Under the pieces are notes generated by a model. That model was not told the origin of the DNA. It saw only the letters and a program-made list of their open reading frames with translations, and made no database searches. A stretch of 64,000 nt of DNA from CAYMCO01 sp964388955 (lineage in GTDB: Bacteria > Chloroflexota > Anaerolineae > Anaerolineales > E44-bin32): contig CAYMCO010000025.1 of the NCBI GenBank assembly GCA_964388955.1, positions 11,210-75,209 on the forward strand, written 5' to 3'. Made by a program: the position numbers and the translations under genes. Below are positions 23,848 through 32,584 of the stretch, piece by piece (position 1 is the first letter of the stretch; each line of letters opens with the position of its first letter).

Positions 23848-25233
23848 ATGAGCTATCAATTCCCTGAGGCTGAACCCTATCGCATCAAAGTCGTCGAACC
23901 GCTGAAACTCACAGATCGAGATTATCGCCAGGGCGCTTTGGTGAAGGCGCGCTACAACGTATTCAACATCCCGGCGGAGGATGTTTTCGTCGACCTGCTC
24001 ACCGACAGCGGCACCGGTGCGATGAGCCAGGATCAGTGGGCGGGCATGATGCTGGGCGACGAATCCTACGCCGGGGCGCGAAACTGGTTTCATCTGCAGG
24101 AGACCGTGCGCCAGATCACCGGGATGCCATTCGTCCTGCCGACCCATCAGGGCCGGCCGGCGGAGAACATCCTCTTCTCCATCCTGCTCAAGCCCGGCCA
24201 GCTCGCCTTGGGCAACATGTTCTTCGACACCACAGAGGCGCATGTGATTTCGAAGGGAGGGCATCCCGAGAATCTGGTCATCTCCGCTGGTCTCGATCCG
24301 CCGGTGGACCATCCATTCAAGGGAAACATCGACATCGAGCGGTTGGAAGAGACCATCTTGCGCGCCGGGCCGGAACGGGTTGGGCTGATCATGGCCACCC
24401 TCACCTGCAACAGCAACGGCGGGCAGCCCGTTTCGATCGCAAACCTGCGCGCTGTCCGGGAAGTCGCCGATCGATTCCGGATCCCCTTCTATCTGGATGC
24501 CGCCAGGTTCGCAGAAAACGCATTCTTCATCAAGCTGCGGGAGAGCGGCTACGAAGACAAATCGCTTCGACGCATCGCCGAGGAGATTTTTTCATTTGCA
24601 GATGGCTGCACCATGAGTTCCAAAAAAGATGGGCTGGTGAATATCGGCGGGTTCCTGGCCACACGGGATGAAGCGGTGTTTCATCAGGGGCAGCAATACC
24701 TGGTGCTGCTGGAGGGTTTTCTGACGTATGGCGGTTTGGCGGGGCGGGACCTGGAGGCTATCTCGCGCGGGCTGAACGAAGTGCTGCAAGAGGAGTACAT
24801 GGCGAACCGTATCCGGCAGGTGCGGCTGCTCGGAAATACGATGCTGGAAGCCGGGCTGCCCGTTTTCAAACCGATCGGTGGGCATTGCGTGCTGCTGGAT
24901 ATGAAGTCATTTCTGCCCCATCTCCCACAAGATCAGTTTCCAGCGGAGGCTTTCACCGCGCAGCTCTATGTTGACTCCGGCACTCGAGCCGTAGGCCTGG
25001 GGCAGCTCGCGTTCGGAGGTCGTGACCCCGAGACGGGTGAGACCCGCTATGCCCCGCTGGAAGTCGTGCGGATGGCCGTCCCCAGACGGCTGTACACGGA
25101 CAACCATATCCTGCTCGCCGCCCGCAGCGCGATCCGGATCCACGAGCGGCGGGACGCGATCCGCGGCATGCGCCTGGTGTGGGCCCCGGGAGCCCTGCGC
25201 CACTTCACGGCTCATCTGGAGCCGATGCCATAG
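23848..25233 (+). CDS. Tryptophanase / tyrosine phenol-lyase family enzyme
   Basis: A 461-aa PLP-dependent beta-eliminating lyase, the usual length for TnaA and Tpl. These split tryptophan or tyrosine to indole or phenol plus pyruvate and ammonia. Visible: 'LLTDSGTGAMSQDQWAGMM', 'LPTHQGRPAEN', 'FYLDAARFAENA' (cofactor Asp/Arg), and 'MSSKKDGLVNIGGF' with the PLP lysine at 259/260. The 'LYVDSGTRAVGLG' segment near residue 380 lies where Tpl and TnaA differ in side-chain recognition; I cannot settle which substrate applies. The start is the ATG at 23848, with GGAG 6 nt upstream. It stands alone, with no permease beside it. Confidence 0.85.
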   Translation: MSYQFPEAEPYRIKVVEPLKLTDRDYRQGALVKARYNVFNIPAEDVFVDLLTDSGTGAMSQDQWAGMMLGDESYAGARNWFHLQETVRQITGMPFVLPTHQGRPAENILFSILLKPGQLALGNMFFDTTEAHVISKGGHPENLVISAGLDPPVDHPFKGNIDIERLEETILRAGPERVGLIMATLTCNSNGGQPVSIANLRAVREVADRFRIPFYLDAARFAENAFFIKLRESGYEDKSLRRIAEEIFSFADGCTMSSKKDGLVNIGGFLATRDEAVFHQGQQYLVLLEGFLTYGGLAGRDLEAISRGLNEVLQEEYMANRIRQVRLLGNTMLEAGLPVFKPIGGHCVLLDMKSFLPHLPQDQFPAEAFTAQLYVDSGTRAVGLGQLAFGGRDPETGETRYAPLEVVRMAVPRRLYTDNHILLAARSAIRIHERRDAIRGMRLVWAPGALRHFTAHLEPMP

Positions 25234-25268
25234 CTGCCAGGAAAGGGTGTCAATTGAACGGAGCGGGT

Positions 25269-26855
25269 TCAGGGCCGGATCTCGACCACGACTCCGTCTT
25301 CCGCCCAATCATAGAGCCACTCTGCGGCGTCCAGGTCCAGAATCACACATCCGAAGGACGCGGGTTGTCCGAGGACATTCGCCCACAAGCGGACGCCGCT
25401 GGACAGCAGGGGCAAGCCATGGATGCCGTTTTCCAATCCGGCGGGAGCCTGATAGATGGTCAGGAAATTCGGCATCCACAAATCCCAACGGGAGCCGTAG
25501 GCATTTGGATAGTGGGCCTGCACCTGGAAGATGCCGGGCAGCGTATCTGAGCCCGGCATGCCCGTGCTGATCACGTAATCCCGGATCTCCTCCCCCAGTT
25601 GATAGACCCACATGTGCTGCTCGCTGATGCTGATGACGATGCGCTTATCCATCACCACAGGCAAGCTGAGATTCACGTCTTTCGGTGGGATCGTGATGCG
25701 CTGACCCTGGCTCATACCGTAGCGTGAGATCCGGGGGTTGTATTCCAGGATCTTCCATTTGGGAATGAGGAACTTGCGCGCGATGGAGGCGACCGTATCA
25801 CCGGGTTTGACGATATACATCGTGGGCTCGTACTTCACCAGCAAGCGCTTGCCGGGGCCATATTCGCCCGGATTCATGAGCCCGTTGTGAAGGATACTCA
25901 GGGCTTGGAGAGTGTTTATGCCCCTGGATTCGCCCAGCTCGGCGCTGATGGCGCTGACGAAACCGGCCATGGCCTCGTCGTCCAATTCGATCTGGTACGC
26001 GTCCTCCCCGCGGATGACGGAGAGCCACGAGGCGATGCGCTGACGACCGACTTCCCAGGAGAAGTACTCGCCGGTTGCGGGATCATACGCCTCCAGCTCG
26101 AGGCGGGAATCCAGCAATCGCTCTGCCTCGGCGGCGGGTGCAGTCACATCGTCTATCTGTGGCCGGACGTCCCGCAGAAAGAGGGGGATCACCCCCGAGT
26201 CCAACATGGTGTTCCCGGGATCCCGGGCCACCGATTGCAGGCTGGCGTCGATATCCAGGGCCTGCCCTGTCACCCCCGGTGTCTGGACGACCTCGCCTTC
26301 CTCAATGCGCAATGTCGCTTCCGAGGGCGGGTCGTACAAATCGCCCGCCCAGGATCGGAGCGCCCCCGCCGCCTTCTGGGGGTCGAAAGCAACCTGGGGC
26401 CTGAAGCGCACCCCTACTTGGCGGACCGCCCAGGCTTCCGCCAGATTTACCACCGGGCCCTTGCCGCGCCCCAGGGCGAATGCCTGCTGGGCGGAGGCGA
26501 GCGCGTCCACAGTCAGGCCGAATTCGGCCGGTGATATGATCCAAGATCGTGCGGGATCCTCGGCGAGCACCACCGTGACCTGGTGCTCCTGGTTCCAACG
26601 CCGGTCAAGCTCCTGGGCGGCTGCCTCCAGGCTCATCCCCTCCAGGGGCATATCGCCCACCCATACGCCGGCCAGGATTTGATCTGTGCGCTCCAAGTAG
26701 ATGCTCGCCCCTGCAACGAGCCCGACGGCGAGGGCTGCGAGCACGAACAGGAGGGCCAGCGCGCGGCCGAGAATCCAGAACAGCCGGGGGCGCGTTTTCG
26801 CTCTCGGCAGAGGTATTCGGCCTTCAACGGCGGACGTCCGGGTGATGGAGGTCAT
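25269..26855 (-). CDS. L,D-transpeptidase with LysM domain
   Basis: A 528-aa membrane-anchored cell-wall enzyme. One N-terminal transmembrane helix (about 25-50) is followed by peptidoglycan-binding VanW-like repeats ('LAGVWVGDMPLEGMSLEAAA', a Pept-binding type-4 module), a LysM motif ('YIVKPGDTVASIARKF', about 350), and a C-terminal YkuD catalytic domain with 'NGIHGLP' and 'ASFGCVIL' (catalytic Cys503). It would cross-link peptidoglycan or attach proteins to it outside the membrane. It is convergent with the lyase gene (35-bp gap) and diverges from the thioesterase gene. Confidence 0.88.
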   Translation of the reverse strand: MTSITRTSAVEGRIPLPRAKTRPRLFWILGRALALLFVLAALAVGLVAGASIYLERTDQILAGVWVGDMPLEGMSLEAAAQELDRRWNQEHQVTVVLAEDPARSWIISPAEFGLTVDALASAQQAFALGRGKGPVVNLAEAWAVRQVGVRFRPQVAFDPQKAAGALRSWAGDLYDPPSEATLRIEEGEVVQTPGVTGQALDIDASLQSVARDPGNTMLDSGVIPLFLRDVRPQIDDVTAPAAEAERLLDSRLELEAYDPATGEYFSWEVGRQRIASWLSVIRGEDAYQIELDDEAMAGFVSAISAELGESRGINTLQALSILHNGLMNPGEYGPGKRLLVKYEPTMYIVKPGDTVASIARKFLIPKWKILEYNPRISRYGMSQGQRITIPPKDVNLSLPVVMDKRIVISISEQHMWVYQLGEEIRDYVISTGMPGSDTLPGIFQVQAHYPNAYGSRWDLWMPNFLTIYQAPAGLENGIHGLPLLSSGVRLWANVLGQPASFGCVILDLDAAEWLYDWAEDGVVVEIRP

Positions 26856-27189
26856 TTCCGATTCGACCCTGATTGCCGGAACCCTTCAGTCCAGGAGACG
26901 CCGAGTGCGCCTCTTGGCAGCGCGACTTTCAAGTCGATAGAACACGCCCGGGGGGATGCAACTTGCCTGCCACGCAGCCCGGCCAGGACGACGTCCCCCA
27001 TTGTAGCAGAGCCGGCCCGCCAATGAATTGGCGGACTCCGGCGTTCGCATCCACGCAGGAGCGACGGGCGACGGGCCGCCGGCCGCCCTCCAGCGCAGCT
27101 TGCATCCAATTCGGTTGTGCCGCACCCGTTGGCCCCCGGCTGTGGTAAGGTATACCCTTGGCGAATACCCCACGGCGAGGTGCGCATAC
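26856..27189. promoter_or_regulatory. Divergent intergenic region with promoter for the thioesterase
   Basis: A 334-bp gap between divergent genes. TTGGCC (27129-27134) and TATACC (27151-27156), spaced 16 bp, form a plausible promoter 34 bp before the thioesterase ATG, and GCGAGGTGCG supplies a ribosome-binding site. No convincing additional gene is seen. Confidence 0.4.
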
Positions 27190-27669
27190 ATGAGCGGAGA
27201 ATACATCCAGGACTACATGCCGGGCAATGTGTGCTTTGGATGCGGCACCCAGAATCCAGAAGGGCTGCACATCAAGAGCTACTGGGAGGGACAGGAGAGC
27301 GTCTGTCACTGGCAGTCCGAGGAGAAATATCACGGCTGGGCGGGGATACTGAATGGAGGCATCCTGGCGACGGTAATCGATTGCCACTGCACGGGCACAG
27401 CCCTGGCCGCCGCCTATCGTGCCGAGGGCCGGCCGTATGCCAGCGATCCCATCTACCGCTACGCCACGGGTACACTCACCGTCCGGTATTTGAAGCCCAC
27501 CCCAAATGATCGCCCGATCACCGTGCGCGCCCAGGTGGTCGAGATGAGGGGCCGCAAGACCACAATCGCCTGCCAGGTGTTCGCTGACGGCGCCAAGACG
27601 GCCGAGGCCGAAGGCATCTGCATCCGGGTGATCGAGGGGGAGCCGGAAAAGGGCAGCCCCTTCCGCTAG
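27190..27669 (+). CDS. PaaI-like hot-dog thioesterase
   Basis: A 159-aa single-domain hot-dog fold protein. 'CFGCGTQNPEGLHIKSYW' at the N-terminus and 'HGWAGILNGGILATVIDCHC' (the HGG-type active-site helix) match the acyl-CoA thioesterase branch that carries an N-terminal Cys motif. 'TLTVRYLKPTP' is the typical central strand. It would hydrolyse an acyl-CoA of unknown identity in the cytoplasm. The ATG at 27190 is chosen over a longer upstream frame because of the promoter and GAGG-type site just before it. Confidence 0.8.
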   Translation: MSGEYIQDYMPGNVCFGCGTQNPEGLHIKSYWEGQESVCHWQSEEKYHGWAGILNGGILATVIDCHCTGTALAAAYRAEGRPYASDPIYRYATGTLTVRYLKPTPNDRPITVRAQVVEMRGRKTTIACQVFADGAKTAEAEGICIRVIEGEPEKGSPFR

Positions 27670-27754
27670 TGCCCCCGGTGGGCCGGCCAGCCTGTCCCCT
27701 TTGGACCCCTGGGATTAGAATGGATCATCATGTGATCGCTGGAGGTCAATGTCG

Positions 27755-28516
27755 ATGAGCGTGTTCTATATACCGGAAAGCGCGATGGCCATCGTGGCCC
27801 ATCCCGACGATATCGAGTTTTCGTGCGCTGGGACATTGGCGCGTTGGCATCAAGCGGGCACTCGCGTCTCCTATGTGCTCTGCACGAGCGGAGAGGTGGG
27901 ATTCGACGAACGGGGTATGGACAAGGAGAGTGCCGCCAAGATCCGGGAGGAGGAACAGCGAAATGCCGCAGCAATCATCGGCGCCGATGAGGTCGTCTTC
28001 CTGCGCGAGCCGGACGGTCTGCTAAAACCAACCCTGGAACTGCGAAAGAACCTGGTTCGCGAGATCCGCCGCTTCCGGCCGGAGGTCGTGATCAGCGGAG
28101 ACCCGACAATCGTATGGGCTGGGGACGAGTATATCAACCATCCGGACCACCGAGCTGCCAGCACGGCCGCGCTGGATGCCACGTTCCCCGCCGCCGGACA
28201 GCCTAACTTGTTCGCGGAGTTGGAGGCGGAGGGCCTGTCCGCTCACAAGCCCCGCAAAGTGTTTGTCACCTGCTGGGATGGCGGCGATCACTCCGTGTGC
28301 ATCGACGAGACGATTGACCTGAAGATCGCGGCACTGAGGGCGCATGTCAGCCAGATGAAAGATTGGGATCCGGAGCCCAGGATCAAGGAGCGGGCCGCAC
28401 GGCGCGCCAAAGGGAAGGAAATGCGGTATGCGGAGTGCTTCCGGGTGGTCACCCTGGTGAGCGACGGGGATTGGGAGAAGAACGCTGGTCACGTCGGCGC
28501 GGAGGCGGAGGATTGA
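27755..28516 (+). CDS. PIG-L family N-acetylglucosaminyl deacetylase
   Basis: A 253-aa zinc-dependent deacetylase-like protein (PIG-L/LmbE). It shows the zinc motif 'VAHPDDIEFSCAGTL' (residues 14-28) and the second ligand motif 'NHPDHRA' (about 128). Family members deacetylate GlcNAc-inositol in mycothiol synthesis, bacillithiol precursors or other sugars. An MshA-like glycosyltransferase is encoded at 42041, which fits but does not prove a glycosyl-linked thiol pathway. GGAGG lies 9 nt before the ATG at 27755; an ATG at 27749 is also possible. Confidence 0.85.
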   Translation: MSVFYIPESAMAIVAHPDDIEFSCAGTLARWHQAGTRVSYVLCTSGEVGFDERGMDKESAAKIREEEQRNAAAIIGADEVVFLREPDGLLKPTLELRKNLVREIRRFRPEVVISGDPTIVWAGDEYINHPDHRAASTAALDATFPAAGQPNLFAELEAEGLSAHKPRKVFVTCWDGGDHSVCIDETIDLKIAALRAHVSQMKDWDPEPRIKERAARRAKGKEMRYAECFRVVTLVSDGDWEKNAGHVGAEAED

Positions 28517-28705
28517 TCCAATCTGTCTAAACGGGCCGGCGCGGCAACGGACAACGCGCGGCTCCGATCCCGGGGCGAAATCCAGTATGGAACGCGAACC
28601 ACCCGATCCGCCCTGCTGGAAGGTGCAGGGATCGGCACGCCGCCTGACCCACCCGACGGGGTAGAATCGCGCCACGACGCGACATTCCAGCAGAAAGACA
28701 GCACC

Positions 28706-29614
28706 ATGGCGAAGAAACGGTTCCTCTTGACCCTGGCGAAACTGCTCGTCGCCGCCGCTTGGGCCGACGGCAAGCTCACCAATGACGAGGTCAACAACCT
28801 GAAGGATCTCCTTTTCCGGCTGCCCGATCTGAGCGCCGCCGATTGGGCCGAACTCGATATCTATATGGATTCCCCGGTTGACGAGGCGGAAAGGGCGCGT
28901 TTGCTCGAACAATTCACATCTCAACTGTCCTCAAGGAGAGAGAAGAAGCTGGCCATCCGAACGCTGCATGAACTTGTGGAGGCCGATGGGGTGATCGCCC
29001 CACAGGAGCAGGATGTGATCGACGATGCGACGCGGGCGATCGAGGCGGCACACGTGGGTCTGACAGGCTGGCTCGGCAGTCTGCTGCAAGGTCCGCTCGA
29101 CCGCCGGGAACGGGCTCTCTCCATTTCCATCAATCGGGAGGATCTGCTGGAGGATTTCGTGCGCAACAAGATCTTCTACCGTCTCCAACGACGGGGGGAG
29201 GACCTGGAGGCGCTGTTCGAGCTGCCGGAGGCGGAGATCCGCAAGTTGAGCCTGGCAGGCGGCCTGCTTGCGCGCGTGGCAGAGGTAGACCAAGGCATCG
29301 CGGGAATCGAGAAGCAGGCGATCGCAGAGATCCTCGTGGATGAATGGGGGTTATCTCGCCAGGCGGCCGCGCTGGTGGCCGATGTGGCGGCTTCAGAGAT
29401 CCCCAAGTCCCTGGACGACTTCCGTCTCCGGCGAGAATTCTTCAGCGCCACCACCCCGAAGGAACGCCGTGAATTCCTGCAAGCGCTCTTCGCAGTTGCG
29501 GCCGCTGACGGTGAGGTGTCGAACGAGGAGGTGGAAGAAATCCGCTCCGTGGCCCATGCCTTGAAGCTCAGCCACAGGGACTTCATACGGGCCAAGGTAG
29601 CGGGCAAACCGTGA
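28706..29614 (+). CDS. TerB-like (tellurite resistance) domain protein
   Basis: A 302-aa all-helical protein with two or three TerB-like modules. Each has the acidic turn after a hydrophobic helix: 'AAAWADGKLTNDEVNNL' near the start, 'LVEADGVIAPQEQDVI' (about 90), and 'VAAADGEVSNEEVEEI' near the C-terminus. TerB-like domains are small helical bundles found in stress and membrane-associated complexes. No other ter gene is near. The ATG at 28706 follows AGAAAGACAG. Confidence 0.75.
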   Translation: MAKKRFLLTLAKLLVAAAWADGKLTNDEVNNLKDLLFRLPDLSAADWAELDIYMDSPVDEAERARLLEQFTSQLSSRREKKLAIRTLHELVEADGVIAPQEQDVIDDATRAIEAAHVGLTGWLGSLLQGPLDRRERALSISINREDLLEDFVRNKIFYRLQRRGEDLEALFELPEAEIRKLSLAGGLLARVAEVDQGIAGIEKQAIAEILVDEWGLSRQAAALVADVAASEIPKSLDDFRLRREFFSATTPKERREFLQALFAVAAADGEVSNEEVEEIRSVAHALKLSHRDFIRAKVAGKP

Positions 29615-29747
29615 CCCTTTCCGACCTCCGACAGCCATTCCCCCGCGCCGTCGGGGCAGGCTGCGAAGATCGCATCGCAAAGGCGATGGAGTCCAGCAGA
29701 GATTGATGGCCGTCCGCTCCCCAGTCCTCTTGCGGCCTCGGCCAATC

Positions 29748-30422
29748 CTATCGGCAGGGATCCAGGCGGCTCCAGCGGCGCGCCTGGCGGACACCGGTGA
29801 CGACGAAAGCCGCAAACATGGCTGCGGCAAGGACCAGGACCAAGAGATCAAAAGCGGTCAGCCGTAGCACGGGCAGGTTGAATCCGGGATTGCCGAAGAA
29901 GAAGACCAGGGCGTTTGCGAGCACCGCGACCACCCGCAGCTCGGTCGGCCCAATCCTCGCGTACGACACTTGGAATTTGCCGCTCACGAACGCCCCCACG
30001 TGGGCCAGCACGGACATCATCAGGTATCCAACAGCACCCAATGCCGCCAGATCCAGGCGAACATACGGGGATAAGCCCAAGCCGAGGAATATCAGCACCA
30101 TCGTGAAGGCGTCAACGGTGTGATCCACGAAGTAGCCGTAGCGGGGCCGCTCGATCCTCCGATATCGGGCGAGCGTGCCATCGAGGCTATCCCCAAACCA
30201 GTTCACCGCAAATCCGAGGCTGGCGAGCCATAGAAAACCTGGGGCCCAACGAGTCAGAAGATAGCCGAGAAACACCAGACCGGCGCCCAGGATGCCGATG
30301 ACGGTCAAATGGTCCGGCTTGATCCGTCTCGGCAGATGGGCTGCAAGCCAGCCGAGGGCGGGGCGTTCCAAGGGGCCCAGCAGCATATCGTGAACGCGGA
30401 CATGTTCTTTTATGTCGGTCAC
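29748..30422 (-). CDS. CDP-alcohol phosphatidyltransferase
   Basis: A 224-aa membrane enzyme of phospholipid synthesis. The catalytic signature D-G-x2-A-R-x8-G-x3-D-x3-D is present as 'DGTLARYRRIERPRYGYFVD' plus 'HTVD', between hydrophobic segments. It transfers a phosphatidyl group from CDP-diacylglycerol to an alcohol (inositol, glycerol phosphate or similar); the alcohol is not predictable. The start is a GTG at 30422, with GAGGAGG a few bases upstream. Confidence 0.87.
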   Translation of the reverse strand: MTDIKEHVRVHDMLLGPLERPALGWLAAHLPRRIKPDHLTVIGILGAGLVFLGYLLTRWAPGFLWLASLGFAVNWFGDSLDGTLARYRRIERPRYGYFVDHTVDAFTMVLIFLGLGLSPYVRLDLAALGAVGYLMMSVLAHVGAFVSGKFQVSYARIGPTELRVVAVLANALVFFFGNPGFNLPVLRLTAFDLLVLVLAAAMFAAFVVTGVRQARRWSRLDPCR

Positions 30423-30563
30423 CGCCCCTCCTCGCTGTCGCAATGGTCCCGGTCAGCCTTAAGGTACATCAGGATTCCTCCCCCGCCAAACGCCCCCTTA
30501 CAATCGCTTTTCACATCCGCCATCGAAAGGCGATGCGCATTTATTATGGAAGCGTGTATGCCA

Positions 30564-30705
30564 ACCTCGCCGGGGGAGGCAACCAACTCCAGCGCTGGAT
30601 GGCCACAATCGTGAGCGGCGTCATGGAAGGGCCCCGCCCGACAACAAGACCATGCCTTCAATCCACCGCCGCACAGACCGGCGAGGGTCACCTCGCCGGG
30701 GGAGG
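30564..30705 (+). repeat. Duplicated 16-mer carrying a Shine-Dalgarno-like core
   Basis: ACCTCGCCGGGGGAGG occurs at 30564-30579 and again at 30690-30705. The second copy serves as the ribosome-binding region of the gene at 30714; the first precedes no supported gene. A partial duplication of the 5' region, or a remnant of an upstream relative of that gene, would explain it. Confidence 0.4.
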
Positions 30706-30713
30706 GTTTCATA

Positions 30714-31751
30714 GTGGACGACTTCCGAGAAGAAATGGCCGCCACCCAGGTAGAGTGGCGCCGGCACGCCTTGTACAACCAGGAGCCCGGAAAGCACGCC
30801 AACGGCGACTACGACTACATGCTCCCCGCCAACGCATGGGAGCTCAATTTGTGGTATTGGATCAACAGCGGTTCCCCGAACTCGCTGCCCGAATACCTCA
30901 AAGAGAATGGGATCCCGAAACCGAACAACAGCCATCATCTTCTGAGTTCATGGGTGTTCTGCGCCAGCCTGTATTTCCCCTTTCGTGATGCGCAGGGCAG
31001 AGAATTGCTCAAGGTGTTCCTGCAGGAGAGGGTCTCTCCCAAGATCGAGCGCGTCGACCGTGTGGAGATGAAGTTTCAAGCCGAAAAGGATGAGCTCAGG
31101 CCGCGGCAATTGCTCGGGGAGGATGGGGCCCGCAAGGGCTCTGGGGTGACAGCCCCCGACCTGGCTTTCATCGTCGACACAGCCTATGGCCCCGGGGTGA
31201 TCCTCGTTGAATGCACCTTCGCAGAGCCGGGCTTCACCCCATGCTACGGGCGGATCAAGCACGCCTATTTCCGGCCCACCAATCCGGAGCCGGAGCGCTG
31301 TCTTGATATCCAATCGATCCTCGAGGATCCGGGCGGGCAGTGCCATCTGGAAGCATGTGATCGCCACTATTGGGCTCACCTGTCTCCAGCGGTTTATCAG
31401 GACGCCATTTCCTACCTGCATGGCTGTCCCGCGGCCTACCACGGTTTCAAACTGTTCCGGCAGCAGGCCCTGGCCGAAGGTCTGGCCCAGAACGGGGACT
31501 ATGCGCTGGTTGCCCTGGCGCTGGCCTATGACCGCCGGAACGAGAGCCTTCTCGCCAGCCTTTCTCATTCCACAGGCATCGAGAATGTGGTGAATGAGTG
31601 GGGGAAGCTCTTCTCCAAGGGGAAGGCGCAATTCACTGCCTTCACCCACCAGGATTGGGTGGAGCACGTCCGGTCGCATGACCTCGGGCATCTGTGGTCC
31701 GATTGGCTGCGCTATGTCGAGGAGCGCTACGACCTGATGGATGGGGGCTAG
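30714..31751 (+). CDS. Unknown protein with PD-(D/E)XK nuclease-like core
   Basis: A 345-aa protein not confidently assigned. The centre has 'APDLAFIVDTAYGPGVILVECTFAE', which fits the D-x(n)-E-x-(K-like) strand pattern of PD-(D/E)XK nuclease-fold proteins, except that the lysine position reads Thr or Phe. It thus resembles the PGN_0703-type family but may be inactive. The rest is rich in aromatic residues and histidines ('CDRHYWAHLSPAV', 'HDLGHLWSDWLRYVEERY'). The start is a GTG at 30714 with GGGAGG upstream. It ends 2 bp from the convergent cupin gene. Confidence 0.55.
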   Translation: MDDFREEMAATQVEWRRHALYNQEPGKHANGDYDYMLPANAWELNLWYWINSGSPNSLPEYLKENGIPKPNNSHHLLSSWVFCASLYFPFRDAQGRELLKVFLQERVSPKIERVDRVEMKFQAEKDELRPRQLLGEDGARKGSGVTAPDLAFIVDTAYGPGVILVECTFAEPGFTPCYGRIKHAYFRPTNPEPERCLDIQSILEDPGGQCHLEACDRHYWAHLSPAVYQDAISYLHGCPAAYHGFKLFRQQALAEGLAQNGDYALVALALAYDRRNESLLASLSHSTGIENVVNEWGKLFSKGKAQFTAFTHQDWVEHVRSHDLGHLWSDWLRYVEERYDLMDGG

Positions 31752-31753
31752 GG

Positions 31754-32080
31754 CTATACGCGGATCATTGTGAGCATCATTTTGAAACGCTCAGATGCCC
31801 TGACCTCGTGTGGTTCTCCGCCGGGCATGAGCAGGAGATCGCCCCCCTCGAGGTCGAAGGGCTCTCCGGAGACGATGATTCTCCCCCGACCGTCCAAGAC
31901 GTAGACGAGAGCGTCGTAGGGCACGGTGTGCTCGCTGAGATTCTGGTCTTTGTCAAATGCAAAGAGGGTGACGGTGCCCGTGTCCTTCTCCAAGATCGTC
32001 CGGCTGACCACCGCCCCCTCCTGGTAGCCGACCAGATCCACAAGCTTCCATGCTCTCCCTGCTATCGATGAGGGGCTCAT
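31754..32080 (-). CDS. Cupin domain protein
   Basis: A 108-aa single-domain cupin: 'LSEHTVPYDALVYVLDGRG' (motif 1, with only one clear histidine) and 'GDLLLMPGGEPHEVRA' (motif 2, ending in His). A small beta-barrel of this kind binds a metal or small ligand, often as a sensor or dioxygenase-like protein. The start is the ATG at 32080. It is convergent with the unknown gene at 30714. Confidence 0.8.
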   Translation of the reverse strand: MSPSSIAGRAWKLVDLVGYQEGAVVSRTILEKDTGTVTLFAFDKDQNLSEHTVPYDALVYVLDGRGRIIVSGEPFDLEGGDLLLMPGGEPHEVRASERFKMMLTMIRV

Positions 32081-32235
32081 TTCCGCTCCTTTGCGCCTGC
32101 GTGCCCTCCGGGGGCCGCCCACGTCGCTAGCCCCATGATATTTCAACGGCCGCCGTTTTTCCAGCTCGCCGCCGGCCGAGGGTGTGTTCCAGCCTGGGAG
32201 GCAGTCTGCACCGCAACTCTGCCGTCAAATGCCTT

Positions 32236-32308
32236 GACCGACGATTTGTATTTCAAGCCGCACCTCTCGATGCGCGCCTCACCGAACTCCGCGCTACTCG
32301 AGATGCGG
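32236..32308 (+). repeat. Intergenic repeat family 3, copy X
   Basis: 73 bp that aligns without gaps, in inverted orientation, to 35497-35569 with about 51 of 73 matching positions, including a perfect core CTCGATGCGC. Both copies lie in gene-free stretches on either side of the MFS/ferredoxin pair. The rest of the 504-bp gap 32081-32584 shows no gene; a CTCGATATGC block at about 32377 also recurs near copy Y. Confidence 0.5.
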
Positions 32309-32584
32309 CGTTTTCGGTTGCCCTTCTTGGGTGAGGCCAACATCTCGATACGCCTCGCGCTTTCAGCGCTCGGCACTCGATATGCGCCGTGTGGCGTCTT
32401 TCCAACGAGTGCGCCCCCACATCTGCGCAGTACCTATGCTGTCACGTGGCGTTTGCCCTGTTGGCCGTTGTGAAGAGAATCAGGATCTGGGGGCCGGCCG
32501 GGGTTTCCGGTTGGGATTGGGAGAAAGCCGGCGGAGCGGAAGATAAGCCCTCCCGTTGCGCTCGCGCAAAGGAATCTGGGGCAG

